Shown here in pieces: positions 36,628-50,700 of a DNA stretch of 64,000 nucleotides. The stretch lies in the NCBI RefSeq assembly GCF_023278565.1, contig NC_064677.1, positions 3,162,001-3,226,000 of the forward strand, read 5' to 3'. The stretch comes from Colletotrichum lupini. Taxonomy: Eukaryota; Ascomycota; Sordariomycetes; Glomerellales; Glomerellaceae. The stretch's first letter is position 1, and the number at the start of each line of letters is the position of its first letter. The position numbers and the translations under genes are program-made. Below the pieces are notes generated by a model, which saw only the letters and a list, made by a program, of their open reading frames with translations, searched no databases and was not told the origin of the DNA.

Positions 36628-38904
36628 CAGGCGCTTAACTTTTGGTAATAAGTAATTACTTGGAAGATCTTACTAAATATAGTATTACTAAACTAAACGA
36701 CTAGTCCGGAATACTAAAGACTTTTTTTAATTAGTTAGTACTAATAATACCTTTACTAAGACTCTAGGGTCGGCTTAACGCTACTTACTAAGCTCTTAGG
36801 ACTAGATATATACGATTAATTTATATATTATAAGTTACTTTTTTATATTTTAAAAGCCCCCGGCCCCCTAATAAACGGGGCGCTACTACTTTATTATAAA
36901 TAATACGTAAGCGGGTATTTTTAGTTTCCCCTCCGCCTCTATTAGTTATTAAAGGCCGTACTTATTAAATAGTTAGTACTCTATAAGCGCTAATAGGGTC
37001 CTTTCTAAGGCTCGCTTACTTTACTAAGCCGCTCTTATTACGTTTAAATTCTTTTTCGCTAGGTAGTATTAGTAAAAATATCGTAATAAATAGTTAATAA
37101 TTAAGTCTAACTTTAAATAACTTCGCTACTTAATAGCCCGCTATAGCTAACTAACTTTACTAACTTAGTAAGAAAATACTTTTTAAGTAGTTTATCCTAA
37201 AGACCCGCGCTTTTAATTTACTTAAAGATACTTATAATTAACGGGCCTTTATAAAGCCCGACGTTAGCTATAATATATTTTAATTATAAAGACCTCGCGT
37301 TCCCTTAGTAATACCCTTAATATAGGTCTAAATAACCTAAAAGCGTAATAGTAAGCTCTTTAGGAGCGTACGTAAGGAAACTTTATTATAGTACTTAAGA
37401 GCTAAATAAATAGTACGTAAAATAAGAGTCGTATAGTATTATTCTTTTATTATATATAGTAGGACTTAGGGTATACGTAGACGTTAGTCAAGTTTTATTA
37501 TACTTACTACGTACTATGCGGCTATATAATAGCCCTTAAGCCTTATATAATCTAATCCTATTTAGTAAAATAAGCCCTATTTATTTTTAATATATAGTCG
37601 AGCTAAGTACTAAGGTTATCAGTAGTAATAAGGGGATATAGAGGGTTACCGTAGCCTAATAATAAAATAGTAAGTAGTAAGTTAGGCTAACGTTCTAGCT
37701 AATTTTAAAGTTACGAAAAAAACGAAATTATATACGCTTAATACTAACTTTTTACTAAATTTCTTTACTAACTTAGCTTTTTAGTATATTAAAGATATAT
37801 TACCTTAACGCCTATACCTTCGCCTCTAATTTACGTCCTTCGTAGTTCTTTTACTATATATATATATATAGTTTATTATACCCCGGCTAAGCTATTTAGG
37901 GATCGTATGATTATTTATATATTCTCTACTTTTATTTATATCTATTAAACTGCCCTAGGATATTTATTATGGTATTTATTTTACTTTAAGCGACCTAACT
38001 TATACGTAACTAGAAGTATAAATAAGGCTAGTAAGGGTATCCTTATATAAGAGGGTTATATACTTATTATATACATATAGGGTTTCTTCCTATAGCTATT
38101 CGTTAGTTATACTTATTAATATATATAGAATAACCCCCACCTATCTAACTACTACTTAATAATATCCTTACCTCTTAGAAGCCTATATAAGCCTTATCCG
38201 TCTCTATATATATTAACTTTAGTTTTTTATACTAACACTACGGTTACTCATAGTATTAATAATAAGCTATCTTAAGGTTATTTCCTAAAGTACTCGGCGT
38301 CCTACCGTTAGTAACTAAAACTAGTCTAACTATAGTCTCTTTTATTATAATTATATTACGTAATGATTATAAAAACGGTAAGCCCCGAGGTACTTATTAC
38401 GTATTATATTACGTATATATTATATATATCTTATATAAACCGTTCTCTTTTATCTATTTCGATTTTAATAAATAAAACTACTTAACTATACCCCGTATAC
38501 TTATTACTACGTACTATTACTCCTAGCGTATTAATATAACTTCTAATCTATTTTTAAGAGTTTAAGAGTTTACTACTTTAATTTTATATTAGTAACCACT
38601 ACTCCTATAATTACCTATTTTCCGTACTACCTATATATATTTAGGAATATCCGTACTTTCTTATTAGCACTTCTACTCTAATAGTACTTAGAAGTTTAGT
38701 ATTTTAGTCCGTTTTAACTACCTTAATTAACGTACTATTATTAGCGTTATAGACTTCGTTATCTATTACTACCTCGAAAGAAATATATAGGGCCTATTGT
38801 AAGTATAAAACATATTAAGCGTGCGCCTTGTTAAGTATATTAACGTATCTATTTCCTTTTACGAGATCTTAGTATCGTAGTATCTAGTGATAAACTATAC
38901 TTAC
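36628..38904. other. RIP-mutated DNA, no gene identified
   Basis: Stop-dense on both strands. The minus strand around 36.95-37.1 kb shows a short fairly open frame (PSEKEFKRNKSGLV), not assigned. No repeat or RNA gene seen. Confidence 0.45.
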
Positions 38905-39237
38905 TAAGTATCTAGAGCTAATATAAAAAATAAAAGCTTATAATTAATAGTTATAGCTATTAGGGCCTTGCTATAGTTTCCTCTAGTATCCTAAAAGTAT
39001 ATTATGTTATTACGGGTAGCTACTACTATAAAATAGGCTAAACTCCTTACTAGCAATTCTCCTAGCCTAATAGTTTTTATTATATTTACGTAAGCGCTAG
39101 TTAGGGCGATTATTTAATATACAATAATATATTAATAATCTATAAGCGTTATTTTTACCTTAGAGTTTACCGTACTAATATTTTATATACGACCCGTATA
39201 GTCTTCGTTAGCTAATAAAGAAAAGCGGCCACCTAGC
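38905..39237 (-). pseudogene. Unidentified decayed frame, possibly WD-repeat-like
   Basis: About 110 codons on the minus strand contain only four internal TAA/TAG. The text reads LLANEDYTGRI-stop-NISTV (TAA for a possible Trp) and later ATRNNIIYF-stop-DTRGN, which resembles the D-x-x-x-R-x-W-D spacing of WD40 repeats. The match is loose and rests on assumed Trp codons. It could equally be an unrelated protein. Confidence 0.22.
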
Positions 39238-39262
39238 TATAAATAAGTATAAAAAGTCTAGT

Positions 39263-39356
39263 CCCTAGAACACTAAGATATCTTAACTAAGTAACTAGTT
39301 ATAATATCTCCCTAGAGTACTAAAATATCTCAACCAAGTAACTAGTTAAAATATTT
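39263..39356. repeat. Two-copy 47-bp tandem repeat
   Basis: CCCTAGA begins at 39263 and at 39310, and the rest of each 47-base unit agrees well (ACTAAxATATCTxAAC, then AAGTAACTAGTTA). The CCCTAGA core and AACCAAGTA also occur in the 3' untranslated repeat of the intact copia element, so this may be a trace of a related, mutated copy. Confidence 0.7.
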
Positions 39357-42300
39357 TATATCTATAATATTACGTCGCGGCTAATTAAAAAAAGTAAGTA
39401 TCGAGCTTATAATATTAATAAGTCTAGGGAATAGGAATTAAACTATACTAAAACTATCGTCGTAATTAGTTCGGATAGTCTTATAATTATTTAAAAATCT
39501 AAATAGCGTAGTAACCTAATTACTAAGTTATTTAAATATAAAACTAGTAGTATAATAACTAATAATTTATAGAAGTTAACGTTAATTATTACTTTCGTTT
39601 ATTTTTTAATTATCTTATTTAGCTCGCTAAGCTTTTAATCCCGGACGTTTATAATATAACTTCCTAATCTTAAGTCGAGGGCTAGAATAATAGGGCAGAA
39701 ATTAATATATATAAAAAATATATAATAAGATTGAAGCGTATAAAAAATCAAAAAGAGAACTAAGAGCTTTATATAATAACGGATTAAGTATCGATCGTTC
39801 GATCTTTAATTATAAGGCTTTAATAATAGACTTATATTTTATAATCTAGTTTATATTATAAAAGGTTCCTAAGTATAGTAATACTATAAATAACGTAAAC
39901 GGAAATAATGGATCTTTTACGTAAGTCGTACTAAGCTTATCCGCTTTTTCTTTTAATAAACTTTCGTAATTACTAAAAATAGTAAGGTTAGTTCTATATT
40001 ATTTTTATATTTACGATATTATTAATAACGATCTTAAGGTAGTAAGTAATAGTTACTCGCCTTTTTATAAAAGCGCTCTCCTAGGCTTAGGATAAGCTAG
40101 GTTCGTAAACGAGAGGGTAATAATAAGAGGCCTTTATATATAAACCTTACCCTTTTTTATTATAAAATAGTAGCATAGGGCTATAGGAAATATCTTAATA
40201 CTTAATGTTTTAAGGCCCTACGTATTATGAAAAAGAAGTCTTCTAAAAAAGTCTTTTAAAGAAGATATATTAGTATCCGTTTAGCCTAAAAAATATATAT
40301 ATACCTCTATTTCCGAGCCTAATTTACTTTTAAAGCGTTAGAACGTATCGAGCTCGATATATAAAGTTTTTTACTTATTATATATACTTCCCTTAGCTAT
40401 TATAATAAAAGTAAAGGGGGCGAACGTAATAACTTACTAATATTAAGCTAGCTCCTTCTATATTAAAAATAATTTATAACTACTAGATAGTACTATAACG
40501 TATTAATACTTAATAATTAGCGTATTCTTAGTTACGATAGCCTTCGTTAGCGGGTATTTAAAAACTAGCCTTAGCCTTATTAAGGGCTATTAGTTTATAT
40601 TAATAAGCTTTAGATAGTATTTTACGAAATACGTAAAACCCGAACTAAAATTATATACGTAAATCGAGTATATTATAGTATATTAAGACTTAGTTACGTA
40701 GTTTAAGTAAAAAAGTAATAATACTAAGCGTACTAAATCTACTGGCTTAGCTCTATCTTACTTATTATTATATAAACGTCCCCGTAACTAATTAGATAGG
40801 TCTTTACTTTAATTAGTTTAGATAGTTAAGCTACTTCTTTAGTCTAATAAACTAGGAATTTGCGTATAAATAGCTAAAGCTAAATATTAATAAGCTTATA
40901 AAGCTATAAGGGCTAATAACTAAGATATTTACGATTTTATTCTTAGCGTCTATACTAAAACAGAACCCGGTATTTACTATAATACCCGCTATATAAACCT
41001 CCCGTAATACTATAGGACATACTTTACTATACGAGGTCCGACGCCCGCGTATTATAAATACTATTACTTAAAATAGAGCTATTTATATTTCGAAAAAGCC
41101 TTTAATAATCGTAATTTGAAGTATAAATAAGAGGCTACTATATACGTATATTAAACATACCGCGTTAAATAGCTAGATACTATTATAAAGTTCTATTTTA
41201 TACCAAGCTAACTTCTTATATTAAAATTAAATAACGACCTTTTTATTAATTCTCAAAAAAGAAAAGAGCGCGGGGCCGGTCGTTAAATCTTTTTATTAAA
41301 TAGAAGTTACTATAGCGGATACTATTTAAAAAGGACTCTTCTAAAATACGCTCTATATCCTAAGACTAAATATATTTATTAAATATCCCGTAATTAAATA
41401 AAATAAGCTATTAATAATACTAAAAATAACTTAAAAAAACGTTATTAATTCTTTTTTGAAAAAAGGATTTCCTTATTCTCGTTATTTACTAACAAAGGAC
41501 GAGGTATTAACAATTACCTTATAAACTTTAATACGTTACGGCTTATTTATAGCTCGCTTAATAAAGAACGTAGCTTATATACTAATATAGTTTTAATAAT
41601 CTCGAAGTATATACTAATTAAATAAAAAGGGGGGGGTATAAGAAGGGGATATTAAAATAAATACTCGTATTTATAAAAAGGTATATAATAAGGATCGTAG
41701 TTATAAACTTAGAAATAGGGGAGTAAGGCCAGAAGTAATAGCCTAAGGCGAGTCGGGGGTATAAAGTACTTAGTAAAGTACTTATATTATATTATAATAG
41801 TCGCTAGGAAATATATTATTTATGAATTTAGCGAGTTATAGCTTATAGCGTTATGTGCGTTTTTTAAAAAAAAAAAAGGAAATTTAAGTTCTTAGCTACG
41901 AAGCATATTAAATATAAAAAGATCTCTATATTATTTATTAAAAATCTAATCTCTATAAATCGTCCGAGACTAACTCTACTTTACTAATACGCCTAATTAA
42001 TTATTAATTCGTCCTAAATAAGCTAGTATAGTATTAAAAAGTAATACTAATATCCTTATAAAGTATTTATTTACTATTATAAAAAATAAATTTATAAAGC
42101 GAGGTAAACTACTACCTCGGTAACCTAAGTATATTATTAACCTATTTAACTAAAGAAGTAACGAGAAATAAACTTATATATCTCCTTAATAAGCTATTTC
42201 TAATAAAATATAACCTTACTAAACGGCCTAATAAAGAGCCTAATTAGTATTACTAATTAAGTACTAGTAATAGGCTCGAAATTAAGGACTATATAATTAT

Positions 42301-44109
42301 TCTATTAACCGCCCTACGGAATATTATAATAATACCGTAATACTAAGTTTAGAGCCTAAAGCTATTCTCGGCTTATATTAGTTCTTACTCCTATTTAAAA
42401 TAAAATCGATTATTATTACTATTTAAAGCGTTTTAAATAATCGATTCGCTTTCGGACGCTCGTTATATCCTACCGTAACTAAAACCCTACGTATTTCCTA
42501 GCCCTATATTTACGACGTCCGCCTTTTATTACTCTTAACTTAAGTATTACTACTTTAGCTAAAACCTTCGTTTTTCAATTAGGAAATATATATATATAAG
42601 CTAATATTATAGAGGTATTTTTAAGAAATAATAGGCCGGTAGATCTTTTTAATATATATCCTAGATTAATTAAACCTAGGATACTCGGGGTAATTCGGCT
42701 CGAATAGTAGTTTCTTTTTATTATTACTCCCGCTTTTAAAAATATAATAAACGTATTGCTACCCTTATTATTACTACTACTCCCCTTTAGTAATCTTCTT
42801 ACGTACTATTAGGACCCTAGAAGATACTACTATAAGTTATATAACTTAATAAAATATATTTATTATAATAATTTAAGAAGTTCGTAATACGGATTACTAT
42901 GCTCGAAGCCTGCTTATAAGAGCGATAAGGGCTATTTAGGTATTAGTTACTCTTTAGCTTCGGCTTTTATAAGGTTAGAAACCCTAATACTCCTTTAATT
43001 TTTAATTTAATTTTAAAAAAGAGTAAAACCCTTAGGCTATTAAAAGTTAGTACCCGTCTAATATCTTTATTATTATAATACTAAAGCTCCCTACTTAGTA
43101 TCCCGGCTAGGTTTAGTTTATATTATAACTAGTTTTAATCCCTTTTTAGTACTAATACCCTCGTTAATATAAAAAAGAAGCTCGTATTTTAAAAGAAGTT
43201 TAATAATAAGGTACTTAGCTTACCCCTAAGTATATTAAGTATATTATTAATTATGAAATCTTCTTAGAAGAGGCCGCTTAGTAATATATACGACCCTACG
43301 AATATTATATTTATTAAGCTACTATTATACCTCGAGATATCAAACTTACTAAACTCTCTTAATAAGTATATATAAACTCTTTATTCTACTCTTTTACCTC
43401 CTCCGAAGCCTACCGTTCTATTTTAAATAGTACTATTACTCCCCGTTCTCTTTAAAAAGGGATAATATTAATAATATATTATTAAATAATAATAAAACGG
43501 ATAAAATAGAAATAAAAAAGACTAATTTTATAAAGAGATTATAAATAGAGGATCTTATAAGGGCGTATTATAACGGTATTAAAGTCAAGCGCTATACCTT
43601 AATAAACCCTAATAATAGCGTCCTATTTATTTTTATAATCCTAAGTAACTTATTATATTACTATAATAAAAGCTAAAGAGTATTACCCACATCTTAACTA
43701 AGTGTTATTCTTTAAGAATTATAGTCTTATAGTTTAGATTTATATTTACTAACGGAGAGCATCGTTAATATAAGTTTATTATATAGTTAAATTCCTCTAG
43801 GTAAATTACTTCTAAGGGCTATTTCGTCCGGTAGGATTAATAATATCTATATCTTACTTTATAATAGATTAATATTACTAAACGCCTTACTTCGCAGCTG
43901 TTTTTTTAACGTAACTTATCAACGGACTATTAATAAAAACGGGCCTCTCGCTTTTTTTTATAAGCTTACGGAAGTAAGTAAGCCTAATAAATATAAGATC
44001 TTCGAGGGTTTCTTTATATATAACTATTACCTAAAAAAGCCTAAGAAATTCTAATTGGCCGGGGGTTTAGTATAAGTATAGGGTTCGTAAATATTACGAA
44101 ATTACTTAA
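39357..44109. other. RIP-mutated DNA, possible 5' part of the zinc-finger gene
   Basis: Mostly unassigned. Plus-strand frames at about 40.95-41.2 kb and 42.4-43.0 kb are comparatively open. The latter is rich in Pro, Ser, His and Asn after allowing for RIP, as expected of the low-complexity N-terminal part of a transcription factor, and lies upstream of the zinc-finger relic. The connection is inference. Confidence 0.35.
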
Positions 44110-44570
44110 GTATAAGCTAAATATTTATAGGTTTTATAAAGCTAAGAAGTACTATAAATACTCGTTTTATAAGAGTTAATTTAAAAATAAAAACGAGGCA
44201 AAACGCTATTAAAATAGCCTTTATATTCGGTAAAAAAGCTAGAGTTACCTAGCTTTAAATACTTATAATCGAGCCTTTTATAAGAGTATTAATTACCCCG
44301 GTATAGTAAACTTCTATAGTTATTATAGTAAGGATTTTCCTAAAAACGGGAGTAATTTTAATAATTCCGCTTCGTATTAAATTGCTAGCTAGGAATAGGA
44401 AGAGCGCGTCCGCTATTTTAAAAAAGTATATAAGTTCTAAGAGTATAATAAGAGTAAAATATTCTTCTACGCGGACTATTTTTATTAGTATTTTAAATAT
44501 AGCTACGTAAATACTAACGCTAGATAGACGAACGTACTAAAAAATGCTTATATATTAGATAAGAATATAA
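44110..44570 (+). pseudogene. C2H2 zinc-finger protein, RIPed
   Basis: The intact protein was probably a nuclear DNA-binding regulator. The frame containing 44162 reads YYKYSFYKSQFKNKNEAKR and then NSLHIR. Restoring TGC/TGT at the TAC/TAT codons gives CSFCKSQFKNKNEAKRH...LH, a C2H2 finger (C-x2-C, then H). A second C-x2-C follows at FYSYYSKDFPKNG (FCSYCxKDFP). After that come EERVRYFKKVYKF, EYNKSKIFFYADYFY and FKYSYVNTNAR, which fit the fungal pattern W-E-E-R-x-x-H-x-x-x-V-H-K-F...F-x-R-A-D-H-F-R-Q-H-x-K-H. This finger group is common in filamentous ascomycetes. The frame continues with no recognisable domain to about 44.7 kb. The start of the gene was not found. Confidence 0.7.
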
Positions 44571-45659
44571 CTCCGAGATAAGCTTAAATTAGTAAGTATA
44601 ACTTCTTAACGAGAGCTCGTTAGAATTTATTATTTAGTTTATACGGTTATATACTTAATAGGAAACCTTTGAATATAGAACTATTACTTAGGGTCGACGT
44701 ACCTAGCTTATACGTTTATTTATAGCGGGGTAACTCGATACTAAGCTAATAACGCGTAAAGCCCCCAGAGCTTTATTTTTTATATAGGATTTCTTTATAT
44801 AAGATAATAAAAACTTCTTATTTTAAAGCTAAGCTATAAGTTTTCTTATTAGTTTATAGATAATATAAGTTTTAAGAATATTCTATTGAAGTATACGGGC
44901 GGTATTTATAAGTTTAATATATTAGCCGATTAGAGGTATTTATATCTAAAATACCGATTAGTCTTTATTAGGGCTTTTAATATGAGTTTAATATAATATA
45001 AAAATAATTACCGAAGGAATTAATAACATAGCCGGGTACGAACGGCTATTATAAAAAATAAAGCCTAATTAAAAGACCTTTATTCGCTTATCTACGCCCT
45101 ATATATACGAAGTCCTATTAAAATAGGGTAGCGGGCGATTATTAGCGGATTTAATAATAAAAAAGGTATTCGGGCCGCGGTAAACGATCTCTTATTTAAG
45201 TACTTATACTTAATAAAGAAGTCTTAGCCTCTACTTACTTTCTTTTTATATATATACGCTATTTAATATACTAATTATTAAGCTTCGTACTAATTCAAAA
45301 GCCTACTTTACTAACGTATATATTAAAAACCACGTTTTATATATATTTATAATAGCGACTTTACTATTTCTTAAGTTTAGGTACGTAAATTATTTATCCT
45401 ATACAAACTCCTATATATCCTTAAGTACGATACTAAGCTACTAATTTTAATTCTATTATATAAAGAAGTTAATATTAACTCCTTTTACGTTCGGACTAAT
45501 TATCGTAACTTTAAGGAGTTAGGGGTATTCTACTATCCGTAATTTATAATAAGTATCTCTAGTTAAGTTATAATAATCCGGACTTTAATAAAAAACGTTA
45601 TTAAGAGTAGTATATAATAATAAGTATAGGGAGTCCTCTCGCTTATTTATAATAATTAT
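44571..45659. other. RIP-mutated DNA, no gene identified
   Basis: This may contain the 3' part of the zinc-finger gene. The plus strand at 45.07-45.25 kb reads DLYSLIYALYIRSPIKIG and on with few stops, not assigned. Confidence 0.4.
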
Positions 45660-46110
45660 GCTAAAGAGGTATTACTACTTAGTACTCAAAAAAGAGCTTT
45701 TTTTTAAGTAGCTAGCCTAAGATTTAGCGGAGTCGTTATAAGCTATTAACTAGTTATCTTCTAAATTAATATCGTTACTTAAAGTTTTATTAATCTTAAC
45801 CCTCTAGGATTTTAATAAGCCGCTACTTCTATACGGTTAAATTATTAAAAAAACATTATTAATCTTCCTCGAGCTTCGATTTATATACTTTTAGTAAACC
45901 TTAGTAGAAAACTAATTTATTTTTTTAAAATACATAACGTATTTAAAGCTATATTAAAATAAAGTATAGCCTTAGTTAATACTTAGAGAGTAATATTAAA
46001 GATTTTCGTTAGTACCCTCTTAAACATAGCCCCCGAGTTCTATTCCTTAATTTCTTATTTATTAACTATATAACTCTAAGTATCTATATAAAAATAGTAC
46101 AATATATAAG
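45660..46110 (+). repeat. Diverged direct repeat, copy A
   Basis: About 450 bases align with 47300-47762 at roughly 70-75%, mostly through C/T and G/A differences. The clearest block starts CTTCGATTTATATA and runs about 230 bases without gaps. The two copies are in the same orientation, 1.64 kb apart. They could be LTRs of a dead element or parts of duplicated genes; the sequence does not decide. Confidence 0.65.
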
Positions 46111-47299
46111 TTCTTACGAAGGCTCTTAGCCTATTTTAATATAGTTATAGAACTCATATACTATAGTTTTATTATTTACTTACTTAATAATAGGCCTTAG
46201 TAAGCACTAAGCGAAGTCGGTATTATCCTTAAAAGTTTCTAAGCCGAAGTCTTTTTTTATTATATCGATCTCCTTAGCAAAGCCCTTATTAAGTATATTA
46301 TCTACTTATTTAATAACGAGCTTAATATTAGTAAAGTAAGTATATAGTAGGGCCCACTTAATAAGAGTAAAGAATTACTAAAAATTATTAAGAGCCTATA
46401 TAATAATAGAGCTAGTATAATAAGTAGTAAAAGTACTAAGTATAATAATAAATATTTACGTAGAGAGAGTACTAAAATAACTACTAAGAACGTTATAAAA
46501 ACGTAACTTAATATTTATAGTAAGTAGTACTAAGGGAGAGGACTCCCGTTAGTTAACTTTTATATATTAGCGTTAGCTTACTAAAGCCCTTCTTTTTTAT
46601 TATATAACTTATTTATTACGTAATAACTCTTCGTAAATATAGTAATAACTATCTTTTTCTTTTTTTTTAACGCTTTTTAATACTAATTATACCTAGTTAA
46701 TATCTTTTTATTACTATTCGCTTTATAATAAAAAGGAATTGTTATAGCTTCGTACTTAAGATTAGAACGTATTTATAACTTCTATTTAAAAATCTTATAC
46801 GCGCTTAAACGTAGTTCCCTAATATAGCGTTTTAATAAATTATTTTTTATATAACTATATCCCGGTTCGGGGGCCTAGAAGCCTATTTTACATTACTATC
46901 TAACCCCTTTAAGTATAACTCTTACTAAACTAAGGTAGCGGATTATTACTAACTATTTACGTATAAAAAGAGGGCTTATATATATCTTATTATTAATATT
47001 AAGCGTATATACTATCCTACCCGTTATAAATTCCTAAATATCCTTAAGTATAGTACTGAATTACTAACCCTAGTTCTACTATATATAAAAATTGATACTA
47101 GCTATCTTAGTATTAAAATTAGCTATCGTAGCCTTATTTAATAAGGAGCTAGGAGTTAGTAAGAAGCCTTAAGTTATTAAATAATATAAAATACCTCTAA
47201 TATAGCCTTCGTAACTAGCTTATTAATAAAATACCGCGGCGTTAATAATAATAAATAACGACGCTTAATAAAAATTCTTTTAGCTATCCGACCCGCTCT
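46111..47299. other. RIP-mutated DNA between two diverged repeats
   Basis: Stop-dense; no coding or RNA feature recognised. At about 1.2 kb it is too short for the internal part of an autonomous LTR retrotransposon. Confidence 0.5.
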
Positions 47300-47762
47300 T
47301 ATTTAAATAAAAATACTTAGGGCTAAGGGAATAGCTCCTTTTTAATATACTAACCCGCAATTTATTAAAGCTATCGTATACTATTAGCCGGCTATTATTT
47401 ATAATAATATAGTTATTTATAATCTTATCGGCCTTTACCCTCTACTTTTTTAATTTATTACTACCTTTACTTAGTTAAATAGTTAAAGAACTATCTCCGC
47501 TCTTTTTCGAACCTCGATTTATATAATTAAAGTAGACCTTAGTAAAATACTAATTAACGTCCTTAAAATACGTAAGGTAATTAGAGGCTATATTAAAGTA
47601 GGGTATAACCTTAGTTAATATATAAAAGGCAATACTAGTATTCCCTATTTACGTATTTTTAAATATAGCTCCCGAATTCCGTTCTTCGATCTCTTATTTA
47701 CTAACTATATAATTTTAAGTATTTATATAAGGGTAGTACCGTATATATATTCTTACAAATAC
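47300..47762 (+). repeat. Diverged direct repeat, copy B
   Basis: It matches copy A at 45660-46110 (block beginning CCTCGATTTATATA). It is followed at 47.77-47.80 kb by a short AATAAC/GATAAT-type simple repeat. Confidence 0.65.
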
Positions 47763-50700
47763 TACTTACTAAATTACGATAATAATAACGATAGTAATAA
47801 CAATAATAACGGCCGCGAGCTTAGTAAAACGGTACGGCCTTCTATATAGAAGAGTATTAAATAATAAGCATACTATATATAAATAATAATTAAAGTAATA
47901 TAGTAAATGGCCGTAATAATTATTATATAAAAACAAAAATCTAAAGAAGAATTTAGTAAGAAGTAACGATATTTTACTAGTTTATAAAAGAAATACTTCG
48001 CCCGAGCCAAGAGAATATAAATATTTTAAATAGATAAAGCGGGGTACCGAATAAAGGCTATAAGTATATATAGCTAGCCATAGTAAGAAGTACTAGCGGC
48101 CGCTATAATAAAAGTTCGTAATAAATAAATTCGAGAGGTATTATAATAGGGAGGGGGAAATATAATAAGATAATACCTACTCTTTAATAAATAATATAAA
48201 TAACTAGATATATAGCGTAGCGAGAAGTCTCGGTAAAAGTTAACCCTAAATTTAATAAAGGGCGAGGCAGGGTATAGTAATTTATTATAACGTATTTACT
48301 ACTCGCTAAATTATACTTCCTAAATAGTTATTAATATAAGAGTAGCTAATAAGGGTATAAGATTGATTACCTAAACCCAAAGCGGATTTTTAAAATAGAT
48401 TATTAATTAAAACCTCGTCTAACCTCCCTTTAAGTTAAAAGAGTTCCTCTAAATTAGGTTTTATTATCTTAATTAAATACGCTAGGGTAAGGATATTAAG
48501 TAGGGTTAAAGAAAAGGTTAGTAAGAAAGAAAATATAAGTATAACTAATATAAAAAGATATATTACGATACTATTACGTCGAGTATTATATTTATACCTA
48601 AACTATTATTATTAAAGTAAGTACGATCGAAAGATTATTAATTACTTATTAACTTTAACTATACTTATATTTTATAATGAATAACGTACTTCGTAAGACG
48701 TACCGTTTTCTAAACTAAGAAAATACTAAGCTCTTTTTTTTACCATATTACGAACTATAAGTAATTCGGTTTATTAAATATTCTCTTTAAAAAAAGAATT
48801 ATTATCCTCTTAACGTAACCTAAAACCTAAGCTCTAATAAGATTTATTAACTTAGTAACAGAACGAGTCGAACTTAGTTAAGCTTAACGAAACTTACTAA
48901 TTTTCAAAACTTAAGAATAATATAATTAGAGTCGAACTATCTCCCTTATATTATTAACTTCGGTTATAAATATAGTTTTTTATAATTTAGTGGGTAGAAG
49001 TAATAAAAAAAGAGGGGGTAGTAGAGTTAAGAGTTAGTAAAAGTTTAAGTTATTTAGTATTTTAAAAGATTAGTAAGTATTATATAAGTAATTATTTATT
49101 TTGTTTTAGTATTCTACTTTTACTAGCTGCTCGGGCGATTCTTAATATCGGTTATATAGTATTAATATATAGTATTAGTCAATACTTATACTATTTCGCT
49201 AGACTATTTCTTTAAATTTTCTAACTTTTTAACTTTCCCTTTTATAAAGTTTATAACTACGGGTTATAAACGGTAATAGGTGCCCGATGCTATTACTTTA
49301 TAAGCCCGCGCACTTAGCTAAGTTAGCTACCCTTTTAAGTAATAGTAGCTTATAATAGTATAGTATCGAAAATGCCCTCGTTACTACCGTTAAAATTAAT
49401 ACCGACCTCTATAAGCACGATACCTACCCTAACACTTTTAACTTTAACTCGTATATATATATATATTTATTACCTCGTTTCTTTTATTAAAATCGAAGAC
49501 GCTTCCCTTGCTATTACTATTGCTATTACTATTACTATCTAACCGTCTACCTTAAGTACACTTTATTAAAATGCCAAGATATTACTAATAACTCGTCGAC
49601 CCTTAGGGCTTCTTTAATAGCTAGAAGTTCGATCCTACGAGCATTATACTAAACGACCCCGAGCTATAGAGAGACCGCCTTAATAAATACTATATTAGTA
49701 ATATCGACTTATAAAAAACGGATAAATATATTATAATAAGCGTCGCCCTTATTAGCGCCCTTTTAATATAATAAAGTAATATAAATAAGCCTAGACTTAA
49801 TAATATAATTAAGAGCTTAAAAAGAGCGCAAGCGAGCGTATTAAATAGAAATATTAATAAGGAGAGGTTATTATTAAATAAGATAAAGGGAGAAAGTAAG
49901 GGGTAGTATTCGGCTATTAAGAAGGTAATTAATATACTATAGTAGCGGGGTTATTAGTATTTTAAGTTCAGTCGGTATTAATAGCTACTTAGTAATGGCT
50001 ACGGCTAGCTATAGTTAGTTATAAAGTTTTATTAAAGTACGCAATAAAAATACTTAATATTAACCCTAATAGACTAGCTTGCCCGTAAAAGCGAAGATGG
50101 CCCCTAATGAGGCGGACCGGACCCTAAAGGGATATAAGTAATTATAAAGAGTACTAAAATTCGATATTTAGTAAAGCGTTAAAGTATTTTTTAAGTCTAG
50201 ATATACTAGATTAGTAAAATATGCCTTATATAAGAGAAAAGAGCCTATTTTATATTTAACGTTCTAATATAAAAACTAGACTCCTTTTTTTTAAATATAT
50301 AGTATTTATATCGGTCCTCTTAACTACTCTACTTAGTCTCTAATATAATAGCCTATCTTACGGCCGCATACTTTTTAATATACCTTTCGATTAGTTAAAA
50401 GATTACATAAGGATAACTTAAGGGAAATATAATAATATTTAAATAGGTTTACCTTATAATCGGCATATTTACGTCTCTATACTTAATATAACGGCATATA
50501 TAAGGATATAGTTAAGAAATAGTAGCAAGGCTTATATATAAAAGCTAGTAATATATAAGTACTAAGGCATAGCCTATCTCGATAGTTTGAAAATAGTATA
50601 TTAAAATAGCCTAGTATACGGCCATTTTTAATCCTTACTAGCTCTAGGACGTTTAAAGCTCTTAATTATTGATTTAACTATATTAACTTTACGTACTAAG

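Noticed and set aside
45660..47762. Reading the two direct repeats as LTRs of one element
   Set aside because: No primer-binding site, polypurine tract or coding remnant was seen, and the edges are blurred, so only the repeat itself is reported.
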